Below are positions 46,683 through 55,700 of a stretch of DNA of 64,000 nt, piece after piece. Every line of letters begins with the position of its first letter. Position 1 is the first letter of the stretch. This DNA comes from [Actinobacillus] rossii (GTDB lineage: Bacteria; Pseudomonadota; Gammaproteobacteria; Enterobacterales; Pasteurellaceae), in assembly GCA_900444965.1 (NCBI GenBank), contig UFRQ01000003.1:1860001-1924000 (forward strand). The letters are read 5' to 3'. A program made the translations under genes and the position numbers. The notes beneath the pieces were generated by a model. The model saw only the letters and a list, made by a program, of their open reading frames with translations. It did no database searches and was not told where the DNA came from.

Positions 46683-47011
46683 AATCAGATGAAAAGCATC
46701 CAGAATTAGTCGTATGTGCCGCAATTAAATTCGTTAAACGAGACCAGAAAGACATCAACTTAAATCGCTGTGGTGTTGAATTTGTTATCCCTATGATTCG
46801 CCACTACTCTCCTGATGGACGAGAAATATTAGAAACTATTCAACCTTATTCGGAAGAATGTGAATTAAAAGAAGTTGAGCAGGGTTTCATCACAAATTTC
46901 AGTCGTTTTATTGGACGAACAGAAGCATTAGAGATAGCAAAGGCTAATAATCAAATTCGATTTGATATCGGTTATGAGCCTGAATGTCTCTATAGCGAAA
47001 TGTTGTATTAA
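46679..47011 (+). CDS. Unknown 110-residue protein
   Basis: MKSDEKHPELVVCAAIKFVK..., beta-rich, with FITNFSRFIGRTEALEIAKA. Its start overlaps the preceding gene by 4 bases, so same operon. Similar small proteins occur widely in phages; function unknown. Confidence 0.6.
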   Translation: MKSDEKHPELVVCAAIKFVKRDQKDINLNRCGVEFVIPMIRHYSPDGREILETIQPYSEECELKEVEQGFITNFSRFIGRTEALEIAKANNQIRFDIGYEPECLYSEMLY

Positions 47012-47026
47012 CTTAGAGAAATATTT

Positions 47027-47224
47027 ATGCAATTAGAAGCAGAAAAATTTGCCAAAATTCTCTCTCATCTTCAGGGAATTTGTACAACCTTAGGCTATGA
47101 AGATATTAAATTCCTTTGTTGGCTAGAAAAAGAAGAGGGCAATATGGAATTTGTATTGGAAGATGGCAAATCAAACCAACGATTGAGTTTTATTTTACCT
47201 TTTAAAAAAGAGGCGACAAAATGA
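47027..47224 (+). CDS. Unknown 65-residue protein
   Basis: MQLEAEKFAKILSHLQGICT..., mainly one helix and a hairpin. Overlaps the next gene at ATGA. Unknown. Confidence 0.55.
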   Translation: MQLEAEKFAKILSHLQGICTTLGYEDIKFLCWLEKEEGNMEFVLEDGKSNQRLSFILPFKKEATK

Positions 47225-47523
47225 CCGAAACCATCAGCGTAAACCACCACACTTTTCAAACGCTCGCCATACAGTCATTACGCTACTGTATGGGGCGTAG
47301 AACCTTTGCCGTAATAGATTGCGTGGAGTTTATCCGTGAACATTGGCAAGACCTTACCAAACACACCAAAGCCATCATCATTCGAGATTTAGACGAGGCA
47401 TTGCAATCCCACGAAGACGACCTAAGAGACAATAGAGGATATTGCTACTTAGGCGACCAGTGCGACTACCAAAAATGGAAAAACCTAAGAAAATGGATCA
47501 ACTCACAGCCTAGCGAGAGCTAG
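47221..47523 (+). CDS. Unknown 100-residue protein
   Basis: MTETISVNHHTFQTLAIQSLRY..., helical with Arg/Asp-rich middle (HTKAIIIRDLDEALQSHEDD). Its stop lies within the terminator stem. Widespread in phages of this group; function unknown. Confidence 0.6.
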   Translation: MTETISVNHHTFQTLAIQSLRYCMGRRTFAVIDCVEFIREHWQDLTKHTKAIIIRDLDEALQSHEDDLRDNRGYCYLGDQCDYQKWKNLRKWINSQPSES

Positions 47524-47530
47524 GTTTTTT
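47509..47530 (+). terminator. Terminator of the methyltransferase operon
   Basis: CCTAGC-GAGA-GCTAGG then TTTTTTATT; the tag stop of the 100-residue gene is part of the right arm. Confidence 0.88.
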
Positions 47531-47545
47531 ATTGGAGGGGATAAA

Positions 47546-47767
47546 ATGGAAAGTGCATTTTATACACAAGATGAAATAAGAATATTAACAGGTGTAAAGT
47601 CCAAGAAAAAAACAATGTGTAAAGTATTAAAAAAACAACACATTTCATTCGTTGTAGATGTTAATGGATTTCCTGTTGTAAAAAGAGATTTTTTAACTAC
47701 CACTAAAAAAACAGAAGAAAAACTAAAACCAAAATGGCAGTCTAATGCCTTATCGCATAAAACTTGA
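47546..47767 (+). CDS. Excisionase-like protein (DUF4224)
   Basis: 73 residues. FYTQDEIRILTGVKSKKKTM and ISFVVDVNGFPVVKRDFLT fit the DUF4224 group, small winged-helix proteins placed just before tyrosine integrases and likely serving as excisionase. 16 bases from int. Confidence 0.72.
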   Translation: MESAFYTQDEIRILTGVKSKKKTMCKVLKKQHISFVVDVNGFPVVKRDFLTTTKKTEEKLKPKWQSNALSHKT

Positions 47768-47783
47768 TCATGAGAGGTGAAAT

Positions 47784-48815
47784 ATGGGCAGACATAGAGA
47801 ACATTACAATCAAAATTTACCTACTCACGTTTATTGCAGAAATCGCAAACGCAAACGTACTGGTAAAGACGTTTTTTATTACTTTTATAGATTATCGAAT
47901 GGAAAAGAAATAGCACTTGGTAAAGATTACAATGAGGCATTGATAAGATGTGCTAGGTTGAATTTAGACCGAGAAAAAGAAAACGAAATTATTACATTCA
48001 CTCTTGTCGCCAAACGATACACAGAAGAAGTTGTTCCGACAAAAGCATTGCATACCCAAAAATCTAATCTCAGCAGCCTTAACTTATTACACAAATTCTT
48101 TTCAGATCCGCCCGCCCCATTATCAGAGATTGAACCTGAACATATTCGACAATTTTTAGACTGGAAACGTTCTGCGCCAACAATGGCCAATAAAGCGATT
48201 TCGCTGTTTAATACCATTTGGAATAAAGCGAGAGAATGGGGATATACAAAAGATCTCTCCCCTGTTTACGGAGTAAAAAAACATAAACAGAAAAATCGTA
48301 CAAATTATGTTGAAAACTTTGTATTAGAAAAAGTGATGGAATTTGCCGACCAAAATCTAAAAGACCTTATGGAAGTTGCATATTTAACAGGTCAACGACC
48401 AGTTGATGTGGTGCAAATTCATAAAAACCATATTTATGATGGAGTGTTACATTTTACACAGCAAAAAACAAATGCCAAAGTAAGAATGGTCATGAGTGGA
48501 AGACTGGCTGAGATTTTAACCCCTAGACTGGAAACAACCACAAACTGGCTTTTCCACAACAAAAGAGGTGGAAAGCTAAGCCCTAATTTATTGGGATATT
48601 GGTTTAGAAACGCTAGAAAAAAAGCGATAAACAAATATCCAGAATTAGAAAATGAATTATTGAATTTTCAGTTCAGAGATTTAAGAGCGAAAGCTGGTAC
48701 AGATACTGCACTAAATAAAGGCATAGAAACAGCAAGACAACAACTCGGCCATACATCACTACAAATGACGAGAGTTTATGTAAGACGTGACAAAGTTGTC
48801 AGCCCTACAGAATAA
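47784..48815 (+). CDS. int: Tyrosine integrase
   Basis: 343 residues. N-terminal arm-binding region (RNRKRKRTGKDVFYYFYRL), core-binding domain about 65-155, catalytic domain with Arg in LTGQRPVDVV, Lys in QQKTNAK, Arg in FRDLRAKAGTD, His in QLGHTSLQMT and Tyr in RVYVRRD. Complete. It marks the right end of prophage 1; the attachment site should lie close after its stop, where an IS has inserted. Confidence 0.95.
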   Translation: MGRHREHYNQNLPTHVYCRNRKRKRTGKDVFYYFYRLSNGKEIALGKDYNEALIRCARLNLDREKENEIITFTLVAKRYTEEVVPTKALHTQKSNLSSLNLLHKFFSDPPAPLSEIEPEHIRQFLDWKRSAPTMANKAISLFNTIWNKAREWGYTKDLSPVYGVKKHKQKNRTNYVENFVLEKVMEFADQNLKDLMEVAYLTGQRPVDVVQIHKNHIYDGVLHFTQQKTNAKVRMVMSGRLAEILTPRLETTTNWLFHNKRGGKLSPNLLGYWFRNARKKAINKYPELENELLNFQFRDLRAKAGTDTALNKGIETARQQLGHTSLQMTRVYVRRDKVVSPTE

Positions 48816-48821
48816 ATAATT

Positions 48822-50022
48822 TGTAGAAGATCAGACTTGATCTGACAAATCATTATAAAAATGAGAGTTTCCCGTTTAGAATATGAGTGTCTAAAATTAA
48901 ATCTAAACAAAAAAGGAAACTCTCATGTTTTATTCTAACAATCCGCTCATTAAACACAAGACCGGTTTACTCAATTTAGCAGAAGAACTTGGAAACATTT
49001 CTCAAGCTTGTAAAGCGATGGGGATGAGCCGAGATACATTCTATCGCTATCAACAAGCCGTAGAGCAAGGTGGTGTTGAAGCATTACTTAATCAAACTCG
49101 TCGGGCACCGAATATCAAAAATCGAGTAGACGAGCACATTGAGCAAGCTGTTGTAAAATTTGCCCTAGATTTTCCAGCTTACGGACAAGTTCGAGTGAGT
49201 AACGAACTTCGCAAGCAAGGTGTTTTTGTTTCAGCCGGTGGTGTTCGTTCCATTTGGCTACGTCATAATCTTGCTAACTTTAAACAGCGTTTAAATGCAC
49301 TAGAGAAAGAAGTAGCTGAGAAAGGCATTATTCTAAATGAAAGTCAAGTCCAAGCCTTGGAACGTAAGAAAGAGGATGATATATCGAGTGGAGAAATTGA
49401 AACCGCTCATCCGGGCTATTTAGGTTCACAAGATACCTTTTATGTAGGTAATTTAAAAGGTGTTGGACGCATTTATCAGCAAACATTTGTTGATACTTAT
49501 AGTAAGGTTGCTTTTGCAAAGCTCTACACAATGAAAACCGCAATTGCCGCTGCAGATATGCTCAATGATAAAGTCCTGCCGTTCTTTGAAGCCCAAGGAT
49601 TACCGATGTTGCGTATTCTCACCGACCGTGGTAGTGAATATTGTGGCAAGGTGGAAAATCACGATTATGAGCTTTATTTAGCGATAAATGACATAGAGCA
49701 TACTAAAACGAAAGTGAAGCATCCACAGACGAATGGTATCTGTGAACGTTTTCATAAGACTATCTTACAAGAATTTTACCAAGTCGCATTTAGGAAGAAA
49801 ATATATACGGATTTAGCGACATTACAAGCTGATTTAGATGAGTGGTTAATGTATTATAATCACCATCGAACACATCAAGGAAAAATGTGCTGTGGCAGAA
49901 CACCGATGGCAACATTACTTGATGGAAAAGGGATTTGGGCAGAAAAGAATTTAAGCTCAAATTAATCTGACAGACACGGTAATTCTAAACGGGGACTGTC
50001 AGATTAGGTTTGATCTTCTACA
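48822..50022 (+). mobile_element. IS481-family insertion sequence, 1201 bp
   Basis: Ends TGT...ACA. Left end TGTAGAAGATCAGACTTGAT and right end (reverse complement) TGTAGAAGATCAAACCTAAT match over 26 bp with three differences. A 7-bp direct repeat AATAATT flanks it (48815-48821 and 50023-50029), so the target duplication is intact and the element inserted as a unit. It carries one transposase gene. Confidence 0.95.
48925..49965 (+). CDS. IS481-family transposase
   Basis: 346 residues. N-terminal helix-turn-helix (GNISQACKAMGMSRDTFYRY), DDE catalytic core with Asp in FVDTYSKVAF, Asp in RILTDRGSEY and Glu in HPQTNGICERFHKT, and C-terminal YYNHHRTHQGKMC. No frameshift or truncation. Confidence 0.95.
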   Translation: MFYSNNPLIKHKTGLLNLAEELGNISQACKAMGMSRDTFYRYQQAVEQGGVEALLNQTRRAPNIKNRVDEHIEQAVVKFALDFPAYGQVRVSNELRKQGVFVSAGGVRSIWLRHNLANFKQRLNALEKEVAEKGIILNESQVQALERKKEDDISSGEIETAHPGYLGSQDTFYVGNLKGVGRIYQQTFVDTYSKVAFAKLYTMKTAIAAADMLNDKVLPFFEAQGLPMLRILTDRGSEYCGKVENHDYELYLAINDIEHTKTKVKHPQTNGICERFHKTILQEFYQVAFRKKIYTDLATLQADLDEWLMYYNHHRTHQGKMCCGRTPMATLLDGKGIWAEKNLSSN

Positions 50023-50300
50023 AATAATTTTGGAACATATTTGTTTTTTTGTGGAACGAGTTTTTATTTTCAACATCTAACTTATTGATTTATTTTGATT
50101 AAAATAATTAATCCTTTAAACTCTCAATTTCTTTGGTAAATAAAGAGTATAGTGTATTTATGCTATCTGAGTAAATGAAAGTGTTCCTAAAAATTGCTAA
50201 CAATCACTTTAAAAAACTCTTTAAAATCAATTAGAATATTTTTTATTTTGGAACACTTTCAATGTTCATCTTTATAATGTGACAGGGTTTACTTTTCTAT
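50023..50300. other. Gene-free junction between the two prophages
   Basis: AT-rich, no convincing gene. It holds the words ATTTTGGAACA at about 50026 and 50247, and an inverted pair GAAAGTGTTCC/GGAACACTTTC at about 50178 and 50252. One or more could be attachment-core or integrase sites; the host chromosome between the prophages, if any, must be within this stretch. Confidence 0.4.
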
Positions 50301-50322
50301 AAAGGCGGGTTAATCCGCCTTT
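50301..50322 (-). terminator. Terminator at the end of the prophage 2 tail operon
   Basis: AAAGGCGG/CCGCCTTT stem with a 6-base loop just after the stop at 50327. The minus-strand T run is short. Confidence 0.6.
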
Positions 50323-50326
50323 ACTT

Positions 50327-50620
50327 CTAAACCACAATATCCCCTTTCTCTTTTAAATGTCGATAAATGCGATCTAGCATGATCTGTGTCGGCGTTTTCC
50401 CCAAATCATCTTCGGTTAACGGAGCCTCTAGAATGCCTTTCGCATTTTCACTATCGATCCATTTGTAACTTTCGATAATTGGTGTGAAGTCGGTTACTTG
50501 ACCTTCGCTATCTACTCCAGTGCCGATAACGTATTTTGCATTGATTGTGCCATCATCTTGAATAGAATATGTAGCGATGGTTGAGTACATTGGGTTTAAG
50601 ATTTTATTAAATGTTGTCAT
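50327..50620 (-). CDS. Distal tail-operon protein, unknown
   Basis: 97 residues: MTTFNKILNPMYSTIATYSI..., with ADDGTI-like strands and a C-terminal KTPTQIMLDRIYRHLKEKG. Last gene on the minus strand before the prophage end. Could be a fibre assembly or host-range accessory; not recognised. Confidence 0.55.
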   Translation of the reverse strand: MTTFNKILNPMYSTIATYSIQDDGTINAKYVIGTGVDSEGQVTDFTPIIESYKWIDSENAKGILEAPLTEDDLGKTPTQIMLDRIYRHLKEKGDIVV

Positions 50621-50653
50621 AATGGACTCCTTGTTAGTTTAGATAAAAGAAAA

Positions 50654-50672
50654 CCCGACCATTTTGATCGGG
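50654..50672 (-). terminator. Intrinsic terminator before the distal gene
   Basis: Minus strand CCCGATCA/TGGTCGGG (one G-T pair) with loop AAA, then TTTTCTTTT. Separates the HicBA locus from the distal gene. Confidence 0.75.
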
Positions 50673-50778
50673 CATTGTTAGAGATTTATGCTGTTAGTGG
50701 TTTAATTGAAAAAATATTGTAACTGCTATCCTCCTATTTTGTATCAAGCCGCTGATTGAGTTAAATAGGCATTAAAAA

Positions 50779-50795
50779 ACCGCCTCAAGGACGGT
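50779..50795 (-). terminator. Terminator of the HicAB operon
   Basis: Minus strand ACCGTCC-TTGA-GGCGGT (one mismatch) then TTTTTTAAT, 12 bases after the HicB stop. Confidence 0.75.
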
Positions 50796-50806
50796 CTTTC
50801 TATGTT

Positions 50807-51232
50807 TTAACCCAATGACAATTTCAGCGGTTTGCCTAGGGCGATAAGGACTTTTTCAATGGCGTCAATTTTCGATCCGTAGCGTGGATTTAAAATGCGC
50901 CCGATTTCAACCGCACTTAATCCGGCTAATTCTCCAAGGGCTTTTTTGGTTAAGCCCTGTTTGACACGCTCGTTATTGAGCAATACTTTTGCTTCGAGTT
51001 GGCTCGACATTGCGACTAGTCGTTCCCCTACTTTTGGTTCAGTGGGGTCGGGAAAATATTTGTCTTCGTCAAAATAATCTTTGACGTTACAAATCAGCAA
51101 GTCTTCAAGCATTTCATCAAGTTCAGTCAAATCTTCGCCTTGTGTTACGCCTGTGAGTTTTTCTTCGTCTGCAAAGGTTGCCCAATAACCGCCTTTTTCG
51201 TGATCGTGGATAACAGCCGGGTAATATCTCAT
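50807..51232 (-). CDS. hicB: HicB antitoxin with DNA-binding tail
   Basis: 141 residues. The N-terminal half is the partial RNase H-like HicB fold (YYPAVIHDHEKGGYWATFAD) and the C-terminal half a helix-turn-helix (LTKKALGELAGLSAVEIGRIL). It blocks HicA and represses the operon. 54 bases downstream of hicA on the same strand. Confidence 0.92.
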   Translation of the reverse strand: MRYYPAVIHDHEKGGYWATFADEEKLTGVTQGEDLTELDEMLEDLLICNVKDYFDEDKYFPDPTEPKVGERLVAMSSQLEAKVLLNNERVKQGLTKKALGELAGLSAVEIGRILNPRYGSKIDAIEKVLIALGKPLKLSLG

Positions 51233-51286
51233 CTTGTTTTCTCCATTATTTGAACCAGTGAAAGCCCCTCTGAGAGAGGCTTTGAG

Positions 51287-51460
51287 TTAGATCATTCCAA
51301 GTTGCTTTTTAATCGTCTTAGCCATATTTTCATCTAAGTCTTTTGAGCCTCTTGATAATCTTGATGTTTTGCCGTTGTAAGTTAGTTTGTAATGTTTTGT
51401 TCCATTCGTTACTGTTACACCGTTTGCTTCAAGCCACCGTTTAAACTCTTTGGGTTTCAC
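51287..51460 (-). CDS. hicA: HicA toxin
   Basis: 57 residues, GTG start with AGGAG ribosome site 6 bases before. KEFKRWLEANGVTVTNGTKH followed by a lysine-rich strand and LSRGSKDL fits the double-stranded-RNA-binding-like HicA fold; the catalytic His is in GTKHYKL. An mRNA interferase. Complete. Confidence 0.88.
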   Translation of the reverse strand: MKPKEFKRWLEANGVTVTNGTKHYKLTYNGKTSRLSRGSKDLDENMAKTIKKQLGMI

Positions 51461-51491
51461 TGTTTCTCCTCTGTTTGTTTAAGATTAGAAT

Positions 51492-51539
51492 ATTATATAC
51501 GTTTTCGTATAATAAAAAAAGATTATTTTACGTTTTCGT
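51492..51539 (-). promoter_or_regulatory. hicAB promoter with two 11-bp operators
   Basis: TACGTTTTCGT occurs at 51498-51508 and 51529-51539, 31 bases apart. A minus-strand -10 TATAAT lies at 51492-51497, overlapping the first copy. No strong -35 is seen. Likely HicB sites. Confidence 0.65.
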
Positions 51540-51543
51540 TTAT

Positions 51544-52380
51544 TTAATATTTTGTTACTTTAAAAAATCGAACGTGTGTTACTCCTGGATTTACATGTGC
51601 AGTGATTTTAGATCGGTCACTATTTATTTCTAACTGCATACAACTATTAGACGCCGAAGAATGTGTCCAGCCGTTGGGGCATGTTATAGACATTTTAGTC
51701 GTATACTTTGAGTTACTTTTTAAAGTCACAGTGCCTAAATCATCTGCATAAAATAAAAAAGAATTCTCTGTAATATAATTTCCTTTATCAAAAAAACCAT
51801 AACTTTCTTTCTTCTTTTCATAAGACAAATACGTTAAAGATAATTCACCTTTTAATTCAGTTGTTAACTTACTGTTATAAAAACCAGACTCATGTTTTAA
51901 TGATATATTAATAGAATTACCATTCGGAGTTAAAGCTAAATATGTCCCCCCTAAAAAATTAAAATTGACAAACTCAGACCAAGGTTGGGTATTAAATGTT
52001 CGTGCCATCAATTTTTTGTAATTAACATTAAAAATACCATACACTTTATATTTAGTAGGTATTGTCAGAAGTTTACTCTGACCAGGCTGTAAGTGATTAT
52101 AAGGGATGTTTATTCGTTCATTATGAGAGTGAGCTATCAAGGTTTCAGGTAATTTATTTGGTATCATTGCTCCATATATCATATTCCCAACTGGGATTGG
52201 TTTAACGAAACAATAAATGCTTGAAACAGCCGCAGAGAGTAAATTAGTGATTGAATTTTCTTGAGTAAGATCAAACGCTTCTGTCGTATTTGCTTCTTCT
52301 AACCTTATGGGGATAAGAATATATTGGTGGTTTCTAGAATTACTAATAACTCTATTTCCAAGTTTAATTCCATAACTCAT
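51544..52380 (-). CDS. Unknown tail-end protein (278 residues)
   Basis: Starts MSYGIKLGNRVISNSRNHQY. Beta-rich, with CPNGWTHSSASNSCMQLEIN near the C-terminus. Third from the J gene on the same strand, two bases from its neighbour, so part of the tail module. Such genes after J in Pasteurellaceae phages often encode fibre-like or host-contact proteins. No homologous gene precedes the left edge of the window, so whether prophage 1 has it is not known. Confidence 0.6.
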   Translation of the reverse strand: MSYGIKLGNRVISNSRNHQYILIPIRLEEANTTEAFDLTQENSITNLLSAAVSSIYCFVKPIPVGNMIYGAMIPNKLPETLIAHSHNERINIPYNHLQPGQSKLLTIPTKYKVYGIFNVNYKKLMARTFNTQPWSEFVNFNFLGGTYLALTPNGNSINISLKHESGFYNSKLTTELKGELSLTYLSYEKKKESYGFFDKGNYITENSFLFYADDLGTVTLKSNSKYTTKMSITCPNGWTHSSASNSCMQLEINSDRSKITAHVNPGVTHVRFFKVTKY

Positions 52381-52382
52381 AA

Positions 52383-52727
52383 CTATACATCATCTTGCAT
52401 TTTATTTTTTACTTGTGAAATAGTTTTAATATCAATCATATGTTTTATTTTCATCCCATAAAAAATACTTTTTTCATTTGTAATTAAAACTGATAAGACA
52501 AAAAAGCTTGGATCTACTTCGAATTGAGGACAATCTTCAATAGTAAAGAATGAAACTCTGCCATTATTTAATTCTAAAAAATCATTAAAGGATGTATATG
52601 ATGTCAATTCCACTTCACAAGTTGTATTGACGTAATCAATAGTAATTCTCGATACAAAATGAAAACTACGTTTTTCAATATCAGCTATTCCGTAATGCAT
52701 AGCAATGTCATTCTCTATAAAATACAT
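52383..52727 (-). CDS. Unknown 114-residue protein after J
   Basis: MYFIENDIAMHYGIADIEKR..., beta-rich (RITIDYVNTTCEVELTSYTS). Its start overlaps the J stop by one base, so it is co-translated. Possibly a partner of the 278-residue protein. Confidence 0.6.
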   Translation of the reverse strand: MYFIENDIAMHYGIADIEKRSFHFVSRITIDYVNTTCEVELTSYTSFNDFLELNNGRVSFFTIEDCPQFEVDPSFFVLSVLITNEKSIFYGMKIKHMIDIKTISQVKNKMQDDV

Positions 52728-55700
52728 TATAATTTCCCTACCTTAACTACTTGAGTATTACCATTCCAAACGGTAAGCGCGCGTGTAGAAGATGATAATT
52801 CAATACCACCTGAACTATCTCGTGCAATTAGCCTAAACCCACCGTTTGCATTGACTTCAAATAGTGTGCCGTAGCTACCATTCAATGAACCAATTCTAAT
52901 ACTCCCAGCTGTCACACTTCCCAAATTCGCACTAATCGCAGACAAACTACTGATATTCAGCTTATCCGCAGTGAGCGACTTAGATACAATATGACCGGCA
53001 TTAACAGAGTTAGCCGACAAATGACGAGTAGCTATAGCTCCACTGGCTATTTCGTTTGCAGTGATAGTGTTCGCTGCTATTTGTTGGGCGGTAATGGTGT
53101 TAGTTACAATACTGCCACCGTGAATAGCCGTTACACCGCTATTAACCCACGCAGACGGTTGAGTGGTGTATTGGGTACATTCTTCGAGCATTGGGCGAGC
53201 AACATAGACATTAGGGTTAGCACCTGTCGTTGTACCACTACATCTGAAACGTAGAGATACACAACCACTCGCAGGACATTGGAATTTAACCGCATATCTG
53301 CTCATTCCTTTAATCGTTTTTTGTGCTGAACCATTGACAATAGGCGTTGCACTACTTGCTACACCTTTCACATAAGCTGATCCGTCAGCACTATACTCTT
53401 CAACTAAGATATACCCTGTTTGAAAACGATAAATGTTAGCATAAATACTAAACATATACCATTGACCTGCATTTAAGAATACAGTTCTGTAAAGTGGATC
53501 AACCCAACCGACATTTGTTGCAGTTGCAACCGTAACAATTGTTTTAATCCGCACCTCATTGTCTAAAGCGTCATTCGGATACCAGTCAGCCACACCGTTC
53601 TTTTTAGTAAATTGGTTATTTACAGCGAAACTTGTACTTTTAGCACCAACACCCCAACCATAAGCATTGTTAGACAAAATCGCATTTTGTAGGAGATTAC
53701 CACCCAAGCCAATAGCCAATTTGTCAGCACTAATTTGCCCTGCTTGCAAATGGTTAGCGTTAATCGCTCCTGCTTGAATTTTACCTGCTGTTACTGCATT
53801 AGCGCTTAATTTGTTAGCAGTTACCGCATTAGCTTGAATAGCGTTAGCGCCCACACTATTAACACTCAATTTCTCTGCGGTAATAGCACCTGCAGAAATT
53901 TTAATCGCTGTAATGGCATTTGCCGCAATGTTATCCGCCACAACAGCATTGGTTGCCAATTTACCTGCAACAACAGCTCCAGACTGAATTGCATTTGAAC
54001 TAATAGCATTAGCTTGGATTTGGCTTGCCCCTACACTTCCAGATTGTAAGTGTGTAGCCCCAATTGCTCCAGCTTGTATTGCATTCGTACCGATGCTATT
54101 AGCTGAAATCTGATTAGCAGAAATCGTACCGGTTAATTTTGTTGTAGGTATAGATGCCAATTGTGATACTGCAATTGTACCAGTAATCTTATTTGCGCTA
54201 ATTCCTTGTAATTGACTGTCTGTCAATTGACCACTTAATTTACTGGTAGGAATGGTTGGCATATTTGTTAATGAGAGCGTACCAATGACTTTAGTCGCAT
54301 TAATAGACTGAATTTGTTCATCGGTCAGTTTACCGGCTAAATTGGAAGTCGGAATTGGTGCAAGTTGCTCCGGTTGAATAATACCTTTAATCTCATTGGC
54401 AAAGACGTCTCCACTATCTGCAACGTAAACCGTACCATTCCAGGTGTACAGTTTACCATCTGCAGTGTTGTGTACTTGGCGATAGCCCAAGAACGTGTTC
54501 ACATCCAGTCCGGAAACGGTTTTTATCATTTCCAGTCCACGAGCAGGTGCGGCAGTATCGAAAACTTCATCGATGATATTTTTACTTAACTCTTTATTGA
54601 GTTCTTCCAATTTCTCATCAAGATCGACCGCACTTTCGCCTTTAATGCCTTGCTCTTGATAGAATGGACCATTATTAATACCGCGCACGTGGCGTAACCA
54701 GTAGTAACGGGTTTGTTGCGCACCAACCGAATGTGAATAGAGTTTACTCAGCACTTTAGCGACTTTGGTCGCGTTGGCAAAATTCGTATCTTCACTGGCG
54801 AAGATTTCTGTGTAGGTGACATCATCCACCCAGTCCCACTCAATTGTAATTTCACCTAATCCACCACTTACAATAACACCGGTCGGCACTGGCGGTTTAT
54901 CAATGGTAAACGTAGTTGTCTTTTCACTAACCACTTGACCATTTTTATTTTTGGCGTAAATGACAACGGTATATTCGCCATTTGGCAAATGCTCAAATGA
55001 AATATTAGGATCGGTCAATCCGCGACGGTACTCAAACAACTTGCCGTCTTTAGTAATACGCACATCAAACGTTACTTCACCATCACCAGAGCCAATATCC
55101 ACGGTGACATATAATTTGCCGTCATAACCGGTTTTTGCGCCCACATCATTAATTTGTGGCGCTCGATAGGCGGTTTTCGTCGTCGGCACAAAGTGCGCAC
55201 TTTTGTCCACAATAGCTTCTTTTTGCGGCTCGTGTTGAAGTGCAGTAATAGTAAATGTGCCATCTTCATTTTCAGTCAATGAGATAGCTTTATACAAGCC
55301 TGATTTAACAGTTTCCGTAGTTAAAGCCCAAACACTGTACGCACCAAGATCAACTGGTGAACTTGCCAATGTTACGGTATTGCCACTTACCGCTGTAATG
55401 CGAATTGTATTTTCTTTCGCTGAATTATTGATATAAGTCAAGAAACTATTGCCAGATAATTCAATTTCACGATCTAATGTAACATTGCTACCATTGACCG
55501 CAAGCACGCGGCCGCCAATATTCGTACCGGCGTAGTCATTATCGTTAACGCGAATAATATCACCCGGTAAGTGCATTAGACCTTCGCGACCAACAGTGAA
55601 TGTAATGGTTTCTTTTTCCAGTTTTTCTGTTTCGATGAGCCAACGTCCTGTACGGTGTGCTTGTCCGCGAGATGTACAACCAAAGGCAGTAATTTCCGTT

